64,000 nucleotides of DNA from Bacteriovoracaceae bacterium UBA3083 (GCA_002366565.1 DFBJ01000009.1:372001-436000), one strand, 5' to 3'; counted from the stretch's first letter, positions 9,385-19,140 are shown. Program-made: numbers and translations. Notes: generated by a model from the letters alone, not told the origin.

Positions 9385-9969
9385 ATGGATTACTACAATA
9401 CAAATGCTGACTCATTTATTCAGAATACTATTGGTTTAGACCTCTCAGATCTCTATGAGAAGTTCTTTAAACACGTTAAGAGTAATTCAAAAATATTAGA
9501 CATTGGTTGTGGTCCAGGTAGAGATTTAAAGTACTTCAAATCTTCTGGGCACACTCCTGTAGGTGTTGAGTCCTGTGTTGAACTTGCTCAGTACGCTAGA
9601 CACTTTTCCAATTGCACAGTCTTTCGGTGCCGTATTCAAGATTTTGATGAAGAAGATTCTTATGATGCCGTCTGGGCCTGCGCTTCTTTATTACATTTAA
9701 ATACAGAAGAACTTAAGCAATCCTTTCTGATCATTAGAGATCTACTAAAAGAAGAAGGAGTATTTTACTGTTCTTTTAAGCTTGGAGACTTTGAAGGTGA
9801 AAGGGGAGGAAGGTTCTTTAATGATCAAACTCTTGAATCACTTAAAGAGTTATTACCATCGGAGTTAATAGTTTCTGAAAGCTGGATTACAGATGACGTA
9901 AGACCTGGCTGGGATGATAAATGGATTAATGCAATTCTTTTAAAATCTAATAAAAGTGTTTCAATATAA
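9385..9969 (+). CDS. Class I SAM-dependent methyltransferase
   Basis: A 194-residue small methyltransferase. Motif I is ILDIGCGPGRDLKYF near residue 39-50, motif II has an acidic residue in GVESC, and the post-motif YDAVWACASLLHL is typical of the TehB/Methyltransf_11 group. The substrate cannot be told from sequence. It starts about 40 bases after yghU and could be read from the same promoter, but it lacks an obvious ribosome binding site. Next gene begins 22 bases after its stop. Confidence 0.85.
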   Translation: MDYYNTNADSFIQNTIGLDLSDLYEKFFKHVKSNSKILDIGCGPGRDLKYFKSSGHTPVGVESCVELAQYARHFSNCTVFRCRIQDFDEEDSYDAVWACASLLHLNTEELKQSFLIIRDLLKEEGVFYCSFKLGDFEGERGGRFFNDQTLESLKELLPSELIVSESWITDDVRPGWDDKWINAILLKSNKSVSI

Positions 9970-9991
9970 AAAATAAACAAGAGAGTATACT

Positions 9992-10399
9992 ATGATGACT
10001 CATTTTAAAGCATTCATTTCAGGTTTCTTATCAACACTCGTTTTTCACCAAGGTCTGTTTGGTATCTTTTATCTTTTGGGAGTTATTCCAAGAGCACCTT
10101 ATAATCTAGATCCTGTGGGTCTCTTATCAGTGCCAAGTGTTGTCTCGCTATCTTTCTTTGGTGGACTTTGGGGGATCATAATCTGGGGAATTATCTCTAG
10201 AACAACTGGAGTTAAGCACTGGGTGAAAAGTTTTATATTGGGAGCAATAGGTCCTACTGCAGTGGCCTTCTTTGTAGTCTTTCCTTTGAAGGGAATTGAG
10301 ATCAATCTAGCAATGATTCCCTTTGGTCTTTTATTAAATGGTGTTTGGGGTATTGGAGTAAGTGTATTTATGAAATATTTCTTTCTTCGTTCTAAGTAA
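9992..10399 (+). CDS. Small multi-pass membrane protein of unknown function
   Basis: A 135-residue hydrophobic protein with about four membrane helices (approximately residues 5-28, 42-65, 80-100, 110-130). Gly-rich helices and the PxxPxxLD loop between the first two helices are the only notable features. No family recognised. The start could be the ATG at 9992 or the adjacent one at 9995, both after a GAGAG site. It is close behind the methyltransferase and may share its transcript. Confidence 0.6.
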   Translation: MMTHFKAFISGFLSTLVFHQGLFGIFYLLGVIPRAPYNLDPVGLLSVPSVVSLSFFGGLWGIIIWGIISRTTGVKHWVKSFILGAIGPTAVAFFVVFPLKGIEINLAMIPFGLLLNGVWGIGVSVFMKYFFLRSK

Positions 10400-10568
10400 A
10401 TATAAAAGTAATGAGTGGAAACATATTATATTTAAATATTCTGAGAGTCCTTTTCAATCAGAAATAGAAGAGGTTGTGTAGTGTGTTAATTAGCCTTACT
10501 AATAAAAAATATTAGATTAATTATACTTTTCATTTGTTTTCATCAAAAATATTAGATACTTTTCTTGT

Positions 10569-11393
10569 ATGAAAAAACTACACACTACTACATTACTACT
10601 TTTAATTTCAGGATCTGTGTTTGCAACTTGTAATCAAGACGCATATTACGCAGGTCTTCCTACTAACCTTAACGGTTATGCTTTTAAGTCTAAGCTTTCA
10701 AGTCACCTTGAAAGATCGCATAGAAGTATCTCTTATGGAGCACTTCTTAAGGCCTATAAGAAAACTGACCGTGACACTTCTTATGATGCTGATAACTCTC
10801 TATTAGATATGTACTCAGAAAATCCTGCAGGACGTGATCCATATGTATATGGTTCTTCTGGTAGATCATGTGGACAGTATAAGAACGAAGGTGATTGCTA
10901 CAATCGTGAGCACCTTTTTCCTCAGGGACTCTTTAATAAGAAGAGACCTATGAAGTCTGACATCTTCCATGTTTATCCATCTGATGGAAAAGTTAATGGA
11001 ATGAGAGGGTCTTACCCATTTGGAGAAGTTGTAGAAGCCAGATGGACTTCTGAAAACGGTTCAAAATTAGGTAATAGTAAAAGTCCTGGATATACAAGAA
11101 CTGTATTTGAACCAATTGATGAGTTCAAAGGTGATATTGCAAGAGCAATGCTATACTTTGCTGTTCGTTACGAGAGTGACATTCCTCGTTTTAAAGAAAC
11201 TCCAATGACTGATGGTTCATACGAGCAAACATACTCAACGTGGTTTTTAAATGTACTACTAAAGTGGCACAAGCAAGATCCAGTTAGTGAGCATGAAAGA
11301 AAAAGAAACGATGCTGCTTGTAACTATCAAAAGAACCGTAATCCTTTTATCGATCACCCTGAATGGGTAATGGCTATTTGGGAAGTTAACTAA
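10569..11393 (+). CDS. Secreted endonuclease I family nuclease
   Basis: A 274-residue nuclease with a signal peptide (MKKLHTTTLLLLISGSVFA). The bacterial endonuclease I fold is shown by YNREHLFPQGLF, in which His is the general base of the beta-beta-alpha metal site, followed by DIFHVYPSDGKVNGMRGSYPFGEV and a downstream RAMLYFAVRYE segment. Several Cys (CGQY, GDCYN, AACNY) are expected to form disulfides after export. The family cuts double-stranded DNA without sequence specificity in the periplasm or outside the cell; scavenging nucleotides or digesting prey or environmental DNA is an inference. Single gene, ended by a hairpin at 11408. Confidence 0.92.
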   Translation: MKKLHTTTLLLLISGSVFATCNQDAYYAGLPTNLNGYAFKSKLSSHLERSHRSISYGALLKAYKKTDRDTSYDADNSLLDMYSENPAGRDPYVYGSSGRSCGQYKNEGDCYNREHLFPQGLFNKKRPMKSDIFHVYPSDGKVNGMRGSYPFGEVVEARWTSENGSKLGNSKSPGYTRTVFEPIDEFKGDIARAMLYFAVRYESDIPRFKETPMTDGSYEQTYSTWFLNVLLKWHKQDPVSEHERKRNDAACNYQKNRNPFIDHPEWVMAIWEVN

Positions 11394-11407
11394 ATCAATT
11401 TTCTAAG

Positions 11408-11440
11408 TTTGAACTGCTACTCAGTAGGTGGCAGTTCAAA
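11408..11440. terminator. Hairpin between convergent genes, overlapping a stop codon
   Basis: A perfect ten-base inverted repeat, TTTGAACTGC and GCAGTTCAAA with a 13-base loop. It begins 15 bases after the endonuclease stop and covers the last codons of the convergent GTPase gene, so the same hairpin can serve both transcripts. Confidence 0.65.
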
Positions 11441-12310
11441 ACTAGTAAGTCCAAGAGATCCTTTTCTAAAATCAATTAGAACAAGCTTATAAACTCTCTC
11501 ATAATCACATCCACCACCAGACTGAATACACCCTCTCTTTTTTCCAATATGTTCAATAGCAGAAACTAAATCCATATCAAGGGATTCAAACTTATAGAAC
11601 TCTTTAAAGTCCTGGGACTGAGTCTTGAGTAAATGTTCAACTAGAAAACATGCTGAGTACTCAGGTGTAATAATATGATCTGGAATAGCATGAATTGCTG
11701 ATAACCACATCGCATGGTCAAGGTGTTCTATTAGGGGAGGCATAACTCCTGGAGTATCTAGAATTTGAATACCTTTGTCGGTCTTAACCCATAGCTTTAT
11801 TTTTGTTTGACCAGGTGTTGCTGCGGCCTTAGTGGCATTTCTATTAGAAAGCTTATTGATGATTGTCGACTTTCCTGTGTTTGGTAACCCAAAGATCAAC
11901 ATGGACATATCTTTTTTTGCTGAGTTAGTTTGCTTAGACTTTAAGCGGTTCACATTCACTATATCTTTAGATTTCTTTGTAATCTTAGTTATAGACTGTT
12001 TATCTAGGGCATTGATGAAGATAAATGATTCTTTTTTATCCTTAAGCCACTCTTCCCATAACTTAACTGCCTTTGGATCGGCCAAGTTAGTTTTATTGAA
12101 GACAATGAGGAAGGGTTTATCTGAGCACATATTGTAAATTTCTTTATTTCCTGAAACTAGAGGTGCACGAGCATCTCTAACTTCAACAATAATATCTACT
12201 GAATTTAAATTCTTTTTTATGTCAGCAATGGACTTGATCATATGGCCTGGAAGCCAGTTGATACGATCAAGAAATTCTTTGTCATTGTGGTCTGGAGTTA
12301 GTTTAGTCAT
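11417..12310 (-). CDS. Circularly permuted GTPase, RbgA/YlqF-like
   Basis: A 297-residue GTPase with the motif order of the YlqF/YawG family: G4 (FNKTNLAD) comes first, then the SAK-like region, then G1 (GLPNTGKST), a G2-like Thr in AATPGQT, and G3 (DTPG). This family helps assemble the large ribosomal subunit. A C-terminal helical segment contains GCIQSGGGCDYERVYKLVL, the usual RNA-binding tail. I prefer the ATG at 12310 to an in-frame GTG at 12325 because MTKLTPDHND fits family starts better; neither has a clear ribosome binding site. Transcribed alone. Confidence 0.88.
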   Translation of the reverse strand: MTKLTPDHNDKEFLDRINWLPGHMIKSIADIKKNLNSVDIIVEVRDARAPLVSGNKEIYNMCSDKPFLIVFNKTNLADPKAVKLWEEWLKDKKESFIFINALDKQSITKITKKSKDIVNVNRLKSKQTNSAKKDMSMLIFGLPNTGKSTIINKLSNRNATKAAATPGQTKIKLWVKTDKGIQILDTPGVMPPLIEHLDHAMWLSAIHAIPDHIITPEYSACFLVEHLLKTQSQDFKEFYKFESLDMDLVSAIEHIGKKRGCIQSGGGCDYERVYKLVLIDFRKGSLGLTSFELPPTE

Positions 12311-12521
12311 AAGTATTTCTAACACTAGTTGTGCATGGAGACAAGAAGGGTCACAAGAGGGGATGATGATTTTGCCGAAGCCAGCATGAGAACGAAATAA
12401 AATGCTATAATAGGTTATTTTTACATTGCTCTTATATGCTATTGTTAATTAGAGTGCTGATGTTTAAAGAAATCTTCAAAAAAAATGAATTAGGTTATAA
12501 TTCCTTAGTGAGAGATAAAGA

Positions 12522-13901
12522 ATGAGTCCTGAAGTAATTGATGTCGATATAGATAAGCACATTGCTAATATTTTAAAGATGATTAATGATCACACTTTAG
12601 ATGATGCTAATGTTCACGCATTCGATATTATGGAGGCCTTACTCGAAGTTAGAGACTTTGATGAAGAACTCTACTTTATCACACTAAATAAAATTCCTAA
12701 TGAACTTCTAGCCGATGTTATCGCAGAACTACCAACACATATTCAAGAAGAAACTTCTGAGAGATGGGGTGTTAACAAACTCGCAAAAATTGCAGTGGAG
12801 ATGGATACGGATGATGCCGCCGATTTCCTGCAAAATATTCGTGAGTCTGATAATACTAAAGCTGAAGACATTCTAGATAAGATCAATCCTGAAGATCAAA
12901 AAATTATTAGATCCCTAATTTCATATGAAGGAGAAGTTGCTGGTGCATATATGCAGAGTGAGCTCTTTTCCGTCAAACAAGAAGAAACAATTGAAGAGGC
13001 CATTAATCGTCTTAGGTTAATGAAGAAAAATGGTGAGATCGATAGTTTATCGACTATCTTCATTGTTAATAAATTAGGTATCTATATTTGCTCAGTAGGT
13101 CTTGAAGAGCTGATACTACTTTCTCCTAAAGATAAGTTTGAAGCTGTCTTACGTAGAAATGATATTAAGAGAACTGAAGTTTCGGCCAGTCACTTTGATG
13201 ATATTAAAGAAGTTGTAGAGAAGGTTAGTGATTATAACCTATCTGTTATTCCTGTCGTTGATGAATTTGGATCTCTACTAGGGCGAATTACTTCAGATGA
13301 TGTTTACGATTTAATTGAAAATCAGGCCACAGATGAAATGTTTGGACTAGCTGGTCTAAATTCAGATGTAGAGCAAGCAGATAAGTTATTTCAATCGGCC
13401 AAGAAGCGAGCAGTATGGTTAGGTATAAACCTATTTACTGCCATCGCAGCTTCTGGTGTGATTGCTTACTTTGATTCGACAATTCAGTCTTTTGTTTCTC
13501 TAGCTATACTTATGCCTATTGTAGCCTCTATGGGAGGTAACGCCGGTACTCAGAGTTTAACGGTTACAGTTAGACAGTTATCAACTGGTGATATTGAACT
13601 TGAAAATGCACTTAGTACTATAAAGAAAGAAGTAATGCTCTCTCTGATAAATGGACTCTGCTTTGCTGTCATAATTGGTTTTACAGCTTACTTCTGGTTT
13701 AAGATTCCTTACCTTGGACTTGTAATCGCCCTTTCAACAATTATAAATCTATTCTTTGCAGGATTCTTTGGAGCAATCATTCCACTAGTTCTTGATAGAT
13801 TGAAGATTGATCCTGCTATAGCAAGTTCTGTTCTTCTTACAACAATTACAGATATTGCTGGATTCCTAAGTTTTCTAGGCTTGGCCAAGTGGCTGATGTA
13901 G
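12522..13901 (+). CDS. mgtE: MgtE-type magnesium transporter
   Basis: A 459-residue magnesium channel/transporter. The order is an acidic superhelical N-domain (to about residue 135), a pair of CBS domains (about 140-270, ending in EFGSLLGRITSDDVYDLIE), a plug helix, and five membrane helices with the conserved MPIVASMGGNAGTQSLTVTVRQL that lines the ion path. In this family cytosolic Mg2+ binding to the N and CBS domains closes the pore. The ribosome binding site is weak. No riboswitch was recognised in the 196 bases upstream, which hold nothing else I can identify. Confidence 0.95.
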   Translation: MSPEVIDVDIDKHIANILKMINDHTLDDANVHAFDIMEALLEVRDFDEELYFITLNKIPNELLADVIAELPTHIQEETSERWGVNKLAKIAVEMDTDDAADFLQNIRESDNTKAEDILDKINPEDQKIIRSLISYEGEVAGAYMQSELFSVKQEETIEEAINRLRLMKKNGEIDSLSTIFIVNKLGIYICSVGLEELILLSPKDKFEAVLRRNDIKRTEVSASHFDDIKEVVEKVSDYNLSVIPVVDEFGSLLGRITSDDVYDLIENQATDEMFGLAGLNSDVEQADKLFQSAKKRAVWLGINLFTAIAASGVIAYFDSTIQSFVSLAILMPIVASMGGNAGTQSLTVTVRQLSTGDIELENALSTIKKEVMLSLINGLCFAVIIGFTAYFWFKIPYLGLVIALSTIINLFFAGFFGAIIPLVLDRLKIDPAIASSVLLTTITDIAGFLSFLGLAKWLM

Positions 13902-13941
13902 TTCTATCTTAAAATATAGGTTTATTAGGTGAAAAAAGAAT

Positions 13942-13970
13942 AAAGGGCTAGGTTATGGCCCTTTCTTATT
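13942..13970 (+). terminator. Intrinsic terminator after mgtE
   Basis: AAAGGGC (13942-13948) pairs with GCCCTTT (13958-13964) and is followed by a T-rich run. Confidence 0.75.
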
Positions 13971-14111
13971 TTGATAAATATTTAGAAATGCTGCAGTGTT
14001 TACGAATGTTAGAAAAGAACTGAGACAAAAGTGGAACTTTGATAGTAAAATATGAATGTCTAATTACAAAGTACTAGTATTTTAGACTATTAATTAATCA
14101 AAGGAGATTTA

Positions 14112-14483
14112 ATGAATATTCAAGTAAACACAGACCATAATATTGAAGGTAGTGCTGAACTTAACAATTATATTGAGTCAAACCTAACAGCATGCTTTGA
14201 AAGATTCACAGAAGCTATTACTCGTATTGAAGTTCATATCTCAGATAAAAATGGAAAGAAAGAAGCTGGTGCTAACAAGCACTGCTTACTAGAGGCTAGA
14301 GTTGCAAACCATCAGCCAGTAGTTGTAAGTCACGATGCTGAAACTGTTCACAAAGCAGTTGATATGGCGTCTGACAAGTTATTACGTGCTCTTGATAGTA
14401 TGGCCGGTAAAATGACTAACCATAAAAGTCCTAAAGACCTAATTGTTGAAGAGTCAGTAACTACTGACGAAGACGATATCTAG
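14112..14483 (+). CDS. hpf: Ribosome hibernation-promoting factor / RaiA family, short form
   Basis: A 123-residue protein with the beta-alpha-beta-beta-beta-alpha pattern of ribosome hibernation factors: MNIQVNTDHNIEGSAELNNYIES at the start, RIEVHISDKNG in the middle and the basic helix AVDMASDKLLRALDSM. It lacks the C-terminal dimerisation domain of long HPF, so it should behave like short HPF or YfiA at the 30S decoding centre. It ends with an acidic tail. An AAAGGAG site precedes the ATG. Expressed alone, between an upstream terminator and a strong downstream hairpin. Confidence 0.92.
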   Translation: MNIQVNTDHNIEGSAELNNYIESNLTACFERFTEAITRIEVHISDKNGKKEAGANKHCLLEARVANHQPVVVSHDAETVHKAVDMASDKLLRALDSMAGKMTNHKSPKDLIVEESVTTDEDDI

Positions 14484-14492
14484 ATAAAATCA

Positions 14493-14530
14493 CCACTTGT
14501 TAGTTAATACTAACTAGCAAGTGGGCTAAT
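14493..14530. terminator. Strong bidirectional terminator hairpin
   Basis: CCACTTG-T-TAGTTA pairs with TAACTA-G-CAAGTGG around a four-base loop, followed by AATTTT on the plus strand and ATTTT on the minus strand; it sits between hpf and the convergent glycosyltransferase. Confidence 0.8.
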
Positions 14531-14531
14531 T

Positions 14532-15509
14532 TTAAAACTCGTAGTAGTTTGAAACATTTATTTCATTTAAATATTCTATTATTGAATCCAATGAACCTCT
14601 TTGAGTTACAGATATAATTACTTTTTGATGGGGTCTATTTTTTAGAGATTCTAGATCGTATATGTCTACACCATAGATATTCTTACCAATTTTTCTCTCA
14701 TTATTAGTAACCCAATGAAACTTAATTTCATTTGCAATTAATTCTTTTGCTAGTTTCTTTCCAGTAGGTCCAGCTCCCCAGAGACAAATATTTTCAGATC
14801 CAAATATTTTTTTAAAGTATAGGACTTTTAAAGAAAAGAATTTTTGATCTTGATACTCTTCTAAGTTTCTTGATGCTCTATTTTGATGATCTCTCCATAG
14901 GTGAGTTACTTCTTTAGTACTTATAATCTTTAAGTTATTTTCGAAGCATCTAAATGCCAAGTGATAATCTTCTGGATAAAGAGCATTGTTGAATGCTCCG
15001 ATAAGTTCAAAGTCATCTCTATGCATAAGCCAATTGGCAGATACTAGAACACACTCTTTAAAAATTTGATCATAGTGGGAATTTGTATCACATAAATGAT
15101 TTAACCAACTTTCATATTTCTTAAAGCCGTCTTTTAATTCAAAGTCAGAAAAGTATTTAACTTTTCCAGTAGCTACAATACCTTTTCCATTTTCTTTTAA
15201 AATATTGAGTAGAAGTTCTAGCTTGTTCTTCGGCAAAATATCGTCAGAATCTTGTCTTGTGATATATTCACCCTGAGCTTTTGAGTAAGCAAATTGAAGG
15301 GCCGAAACAATTCCCATCCCAGGATTTTTAAATACTTTGATTCTTTGATCTTTAGTTGAATAATTTCTAAGAATATTAATAGAGTTATCTGTTGAGTGGT
15401 CATCAATAGCGATGAGCTCAAAATCTTTTTCAGACTGAGAAATTATAGAGTCTAGAAGAGTATTTAAATGTAGCGCTTCATTTTTAACCGGCATTATAAT
15501 TGAAATCAT
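14532..15509 (-). CDS. Family 2 glycosyltransferase with C-terminal Rossmann-like domain
   Basis: A 325-residue GT-A glycosyltransferase. It begins ISIIMPVKNEALHLNTLLDSI, has the first Asp pair at AIDDHSTDNS and the metal-binding TRQDSDDILP, so transfer of a sugar from a nucleotide donor is expected. After about residue 235 a second domain starts with ICLWGAGPTGKKLAKEL, a dinucleotide-type Gly-rich loop like those fused to sugar-modifying enzymes; its role is unknown. The acceptor cannot be deduced. No polysaccharide cluster surrounds it. Confidence 0.87.
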   Translation of the reverse strand: MISIIMPVKNEALHLNTLLDSIISQSEKDFELIAIDDHSTDNSINILRNYSTKDQRIKVFKNPGMGIVSALQFAYSKAQGEYITRQDSDDILPKNKLELLLNILKENGKGIVATGKVKYFSDFELKDGFKKYESWLNHLCDTNSHYDQIFKECVLVSANWLMHRDDFELIGAFNNALYPEDYHLAFRCFENNLKIISTKEVTHLWRDHQNRASRNLEEYQDQKFFSLKVLYFKKIFGSENICLWGAGPTGKKLAKELIANEIKFHWVTNNERKIGKNIYGVDIYDLESLKNRPHQKVIISVTQRGSLDSIIEYLNEINVSNYYEF

Positions 15510-15658
15510 TTAAAAACCTTAGCACCCTAAAATTAACAATGAAAGCGGGAACTATATCAATTGGCGCATCTCGCAACCCTCATTTCACTCTAAAATTGGC
15601 AAACTATCTTAATTCAAATAGTATCAAAATATATATTAAACATTAAAGGAGTCTCAGT

Positions 15659-16243
15659 ATGAGTGATGGAAAGATGCAACAATTAATTGATAAAGTAAGA
15701 AAGCAATATCCAACTCTCACGAATAAGAGGGGAGACTCTGATCACTATGCTTACCTTGTAAGAAATAAAGAAATTCTTATAAATATTGGAAGATCATCAA
15801 ATAGTAAATCAGTGGCACTTACTGGAGAGGTTACTGATCTTAAGCATAGTAGATCTGGAATCGCTATGATGGCAGCAGCCTATAATAGAGGACGTAATAA
15901 TATTTATTACGTTCATACAACTAAAACTAAAAGTGCAGAAATTGAAAAAGAACTCAAGCAGATAGAGAAGTTTATTAAGACGGCTGCGATAGAGGTTTAT
16001 GGAATCTCTGACAAGAAAGCAGACCCTATATACTGTAATGGAATGACAAAAGATAAAGATGTTTCAAATTTATTACAGAGGTTCTTATACGAAAATATTT
16101 CTCAGGAGAGTACTAGAGAATTAAATGCTCCTGTATTTTCTTTTATGGATTTACTAGAAATTCTTGAGGAAGACTCTTGGAACAATCTAATTAGTAATCA
16201 AAAATCTGCTCAATTAGCATGTAAACTTTTTGGTATTAACTAG
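15659..16243 (+). CDS. Conserved-looking cytoplasmic protein of unknown function
   Basis: A 194-residue protein with a strong AAAGGAG site before the ATG, no signal peptide and no membrane segment. The N-terminal 100 residues are basic and mixed alpha/beta (LVRNKEILINIGRSSNSKSVALTGEV), then helical. I do not recognise a family. It is followed by a strong terminator, so it is expressed as a single gene. Confidence 0.55.
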   Translation: MSDGKMQQLIDKVRKQYPTLTNKRGDSDHYAYLVRNKEILINIGRSSNSKSVALTGEVTDLKHSRSGIAMMAAAYNRGRNNIYYVHTTKTKSAEIEKELKQIEKFIKTAAIEVYGISDKKADPIYCNGMTKDKDVSNLLQRFLYENISQESTRELNAPVFSFMDLLEILEEDSWNNLISNQKSAQLACKLFGIN

Positions 16244-16257
16244 TTTAAAATATTTCT

Positions 16258-16290
16258 CTACAAGCTCTTTCTTAGGAGCTTGTAGCTTTT
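16258..16290. terminator. Intrinsic terminator between convergent genes
   Basis: CTACAAGCTC pairs perfectly with GAGCTTGTAG over an eight-base loop and is followed by CTTTTTA; on the other strand it lies just after the POT-like transporter gene. Confidence 0.8.
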
Positions 16291-17723
16291 TACTTCTCTA
16301 ACATTTTTCTAATAACTAAAGTCGATAGAAGAGCTATTCCTACCATTACAACGGCCCAAAAAGTAAGTGTTTCAAAATAAGCACCGTAGAGATTTTGTAC
16401 AACTGTTTGTGTAAGCTCTTGTCCTTTCTCTAAAGCAATTGATGTCGAAAAGACTGCTCCAATTATTCCACTTAACGCCATAGATACTGAGAATAAACTC
16501 ACAGAGAAGTTTTCAATTCCCTTTGGAGCTACTTTCAGAATAAAAGCAACAACCATTGAGCCAACAATAACTTCAGCGAATGCCTGGAAAAAATGAATAG
16601 CTAGGAATACTTCAGGTCTAATGATGACATCAGCTCCAATTGTCTTAACTGCTAAAGTTAAAATACCAAATGCAATTGCCGTTAATACGAAGGAGAATGC
16701 AACTTTTGTAGAAGTTGCGAGGTTTATTTTACGTTCTTCAAGATTGGAGAACACCCAAGCAATTACTGGACCTGCGACCATACACCATAGTGGATTCATG
16801 GCCATTGCCGCTTCTGGGGCAATTGGAATAAATCCAAATAAATCTCCTCTCATCGTATTAATTGTCACTAACGTCATAGAGGTCATCATTTGACCATAGT
16901 AGACAAAGAACGCTGTTGTAAGAAAAGTCATAATGAGAATCGTCCCCATTTTCATTGCCTCTGAGCGATATGATCTCATCATTAGTCCAATGAAGTAGAT
17001 GATTGCTGCAGCACCAATGGCGTAAACGACATTTTTACCGGCCTCTATATCTGAAAACATAAAGAATACGATCGAAATCATTCCGATTGATAAAGAACTA
17101 AAGATAGCCCAGTTTTTCTTACTCACTGGAGCTTGATCAATAGGAGAGGCGATTTGAACAAAAGACTTATGATGATAAATAATAATAACAAAGGATAGTG
17201 CCGCTATGATAAGCGATAATATAAATCCTCCACTAAAGCCTATGGCCAAAATGAATAGAGGAAATAGGTACTGACTTATAAACGCACCAAGATTATTGAT
17301 AGAGTAGTTAATTGGATAAGCATTTTCAAAATGCTCTTGATCATCAAATGTCCGTTTGAATAAGCTTGGATAACTTGGGGACATTAGTCCACGTGCGTAA
17401 CTTGCTAGGGCAATACTGGCAAGACTCAAAGGAATATTGGTGGTAATAGCTCCAATTACTAGGAGTGTGTATCCAACTGCAAATGTGAAGTAGGCTATTG
17501 CCAAAGAACGATAAGTTCCAAGGTATTTGTCGGCAATAAATCCACCTGCAATTGCAAATAGAGGACCTATTGAAGAAAATGCACCTACTACCATCATGGT
17601 GTCGGCCTCATTATAGTGTAGGTCCTCGAGGAAGAATCGAGTTAGGATGGCCATAACTCCATAGAATGAAAGGCCAAATGCCATTTGGCATACCATCATA
17701 GATTTATTTAACTTATTCCACAT
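16290..17723 (-). CDS. POT/PTR-type major facilitator transporter
   Basis: A 477-residue membrane protein with about twelve to fourteen helices. The first helix reads MAFGLSFYGVMAILTRFF and is followed by ADTMMVVGAFSSIGPLFAIAGGFIADKYLGTYRS, which is the POT-family A-loop pattern (GGFIADKYLG). Proton-dependent peptide uptake is the family function. The usual ExxERFxYYG motif in helix 1 is reduced to SFYG and lacks the Glu and Arg that couple protons, so substrate and energetics may differ from true peptide symporters. Good ribosome binding site; no operon partner. Confidence 0.78.
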   Translation of the reverse strand: MWNKLNKSMMVCQMAFGLSFYGVMAILTRFFLEDLHYNEADTMMVVGAFSSIGPLFAIAGGFIADKYLGTYRSLAIAYFTFAVGYTLLVIGAITTNIPLSLASIALASYARGLMSPSYPSLFKRTFDDQEHFENAYPINYSINNLGAFISQYLFPLFILAIGFSGGFILSLIIAALSFVIIIYHHKSFVQIASPIDQAPVSKKNWAIFSSLSIGMISIVFFMFSDIEAGKNVVYAIGAAAIIYFIGLMMRSYRSEAMKMGTILIMTFLTTAFFVYYGQMMTSMTLVTINTMRGDLFGFIPIAPEAAMAMNPLWCMVAGPVIAWVFSNLEERKINLATSTKVAFSFVLTAIAFGILTLAVKTIGADVIIRPEVFLAIHFFQAFAEVIVGSMVVAFILKVAPKGIENFSVSLFSVSMALSGIIGAVFSTSIALEKGQELTQTVVQNLYGAYFETLTFWAVVMVGIALLSTLVIRKMLEK

Positions 17724-17897
17724 ATTACTTTTCTCTCTTAAAAATACTTAAGAATTCTAGCATTAAGTTTATAAGTAGACCTACAGGTATGTATTAATAT
17801 TTATTGATATTAGTCAGTTTTTTTGGGATTTCTAATTTAGGTGTATAAGTAATCACTTGGCCCTAGCTTTTTGGTATTACTTTGCTATAAGCAGAGT

Positions 17898-19115
17898 ATG
17901 AAATTTTCAAATCTTGGTCTATCGATCCAAATTCAATCAGCAATTAGTAAGAAGGGCTATAGCTCTCCAACTCCAATACAACTTGAGGCCATACCTGCCA
18001 TTTTATCGGGTAGAGATGTAATGGCAGCAGCACAGACAGGAACTGGTAAAACAGCTGGTTTCACTCTACCAATCTTAGAGAACTTATCTAAGGTTAATAA
18101 GAAGTGCTATGCCAATCAAGTTAGGGCCTTAATCCTAACTCCTACAAGAGAGTTAGCTGCTCAGGTTCATGAGAGCGTTACAACTTATGGTGAGCACTTA
18201 AATCTAAAGGCTGAAGTTGTCTTTGGTGGTGTTAAGATGAACCCTCAAATGATTAGTCTTAAGGGTGGAGCAGATGTCCTGGTGGCAACTCCTGGAAGGT
18301 TATTAGACCTATACAGACAAAATGCTGTGAAATTCAGAGACTTAGAAGTCTTAGTTCTAGATGAAGCTGACCGTATGCTTGATTTAGGTTTTATTGATCA
18401 AATCAAAGAGATCATGGATCTACTTCCTTCAAAGAGGCAGAGCCTATTATTTTCTGCAACTTTTTCTCCTGATGTTATTGACTTGGCCAAAGGTCTAATT
18501 CATAACCCTATTGAAATATCTGTGAATACTTCTAACTCTACTGCTGAGAAGGTAGAGCACTACTTATATCCAGTTGATCAAGATCAGAAGACTGACGCTC
18601 TTCTCTATTTAATAAAGAAAGAGAAGTGGGAGCAGGCATTAGTGTTTGCGAGTACAAAGCACGGTGCAGACCAACTAGTTAAAGACTTGAATAGAAATAA
18701 TGTAAAGTCTGCTGCTATTCATGGAAATAAAAGTCAGGGAGCAAGAACTAAAGCTCTCGCAGATTTTAAAGATAAGAAGTTAAAGATTCTAGTTGCCACA
18801 GAGATCATCTCTAGAGGAATTGATATCAATCAATTGTATCAAGTTGTAAATTTTGATCTCCCTAAAAGAGCAGAAGGCTATATTCATCGAGTGGGTAGAA
18901 CTGGTAGAGCAGGAGAGAGCGGAAGTGCCATTTCTCTAGTGTGCGCTCAAGAGCATGAGATGCTTCAAATAATTGAAAGGCTACTACAGGAATTAATACC
19001 AAGAAGAGAGCTGGAAGGCTTTACTCCAGTTGTTCCTCTTGCCGAGTCAATTCTTAATACAAAACCATTTAAGAAAAAGAAACCAAAGAAGAAGAAGATT
19101 ATAATTGAGGACTAA
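17898..19115 (+). CDS. rhlE: DEAD-box RNA helicase, RhlE-like
   Basis: A 405-residue ATP-dependent RNA helicase. All core motifs are visible in order: Q motif (SPTPIQ), motif I (AAQTGTGKT), Ia (PTRELAAQ), GG, TPGR, DEAD (VLDEADRML), SAT (FSATF), and in the second RecA domain motif V and HRVGRTGRAG. The tail is Lys-rich (KPFKKKKPKKKK), typical for RNA tethering. The ATG at 17898 starts MKFSNLGLS like RhlE proteins; an in-frame TTG 27 bases upstream is less likely. A terminator follows. Confidence 0.93.
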   Translation: MKFSNLGLSIQIQSAISKKGYSSPTPIQLEAIPAILSGRDVMAAAQTGTGKTAGFTLPILENLSKVNKKCYANQVRALILTPTRELAAQVHESVTTYGEHLNLKAEVVFGGVKMNPQMISLKGGADVLVATPGRLLDLYRQNAVKFRDLEVLVLDEADRMLDLGFIDQIKEIMDLLPSKRQSLLFSATFSPDVIDLAKGLIHNPIEISVNTSNSTAEKVEHYLYPVDQDQKTDALLYLIKKEKWEQALVFASTKHGADQLVKDLNRNNVKSAAIHGNKSQGARTKALADFKDKKLKILVATEIISRGIDINQLYQVVNFDLPKRAEGYIHRVGRTGRAGESGSAISLVCAQEHEMLQIIERLLQELIPRRELEGFTPVVPLAESILNTKPFKKKKPKKKKIIIED

Positions 19116-19140
19116 GAGTAGATATTCTTTCTACTCTTTG
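19114..19140 (+). terminator. Hairpin terminator overlapping the helicase stop
   Basis: AAGAGTAG (19114-19121) pairs with CTACTCTT (19131-19138), followed by TTG; the first arm overlaps the stop codon. Confidence 0.65.
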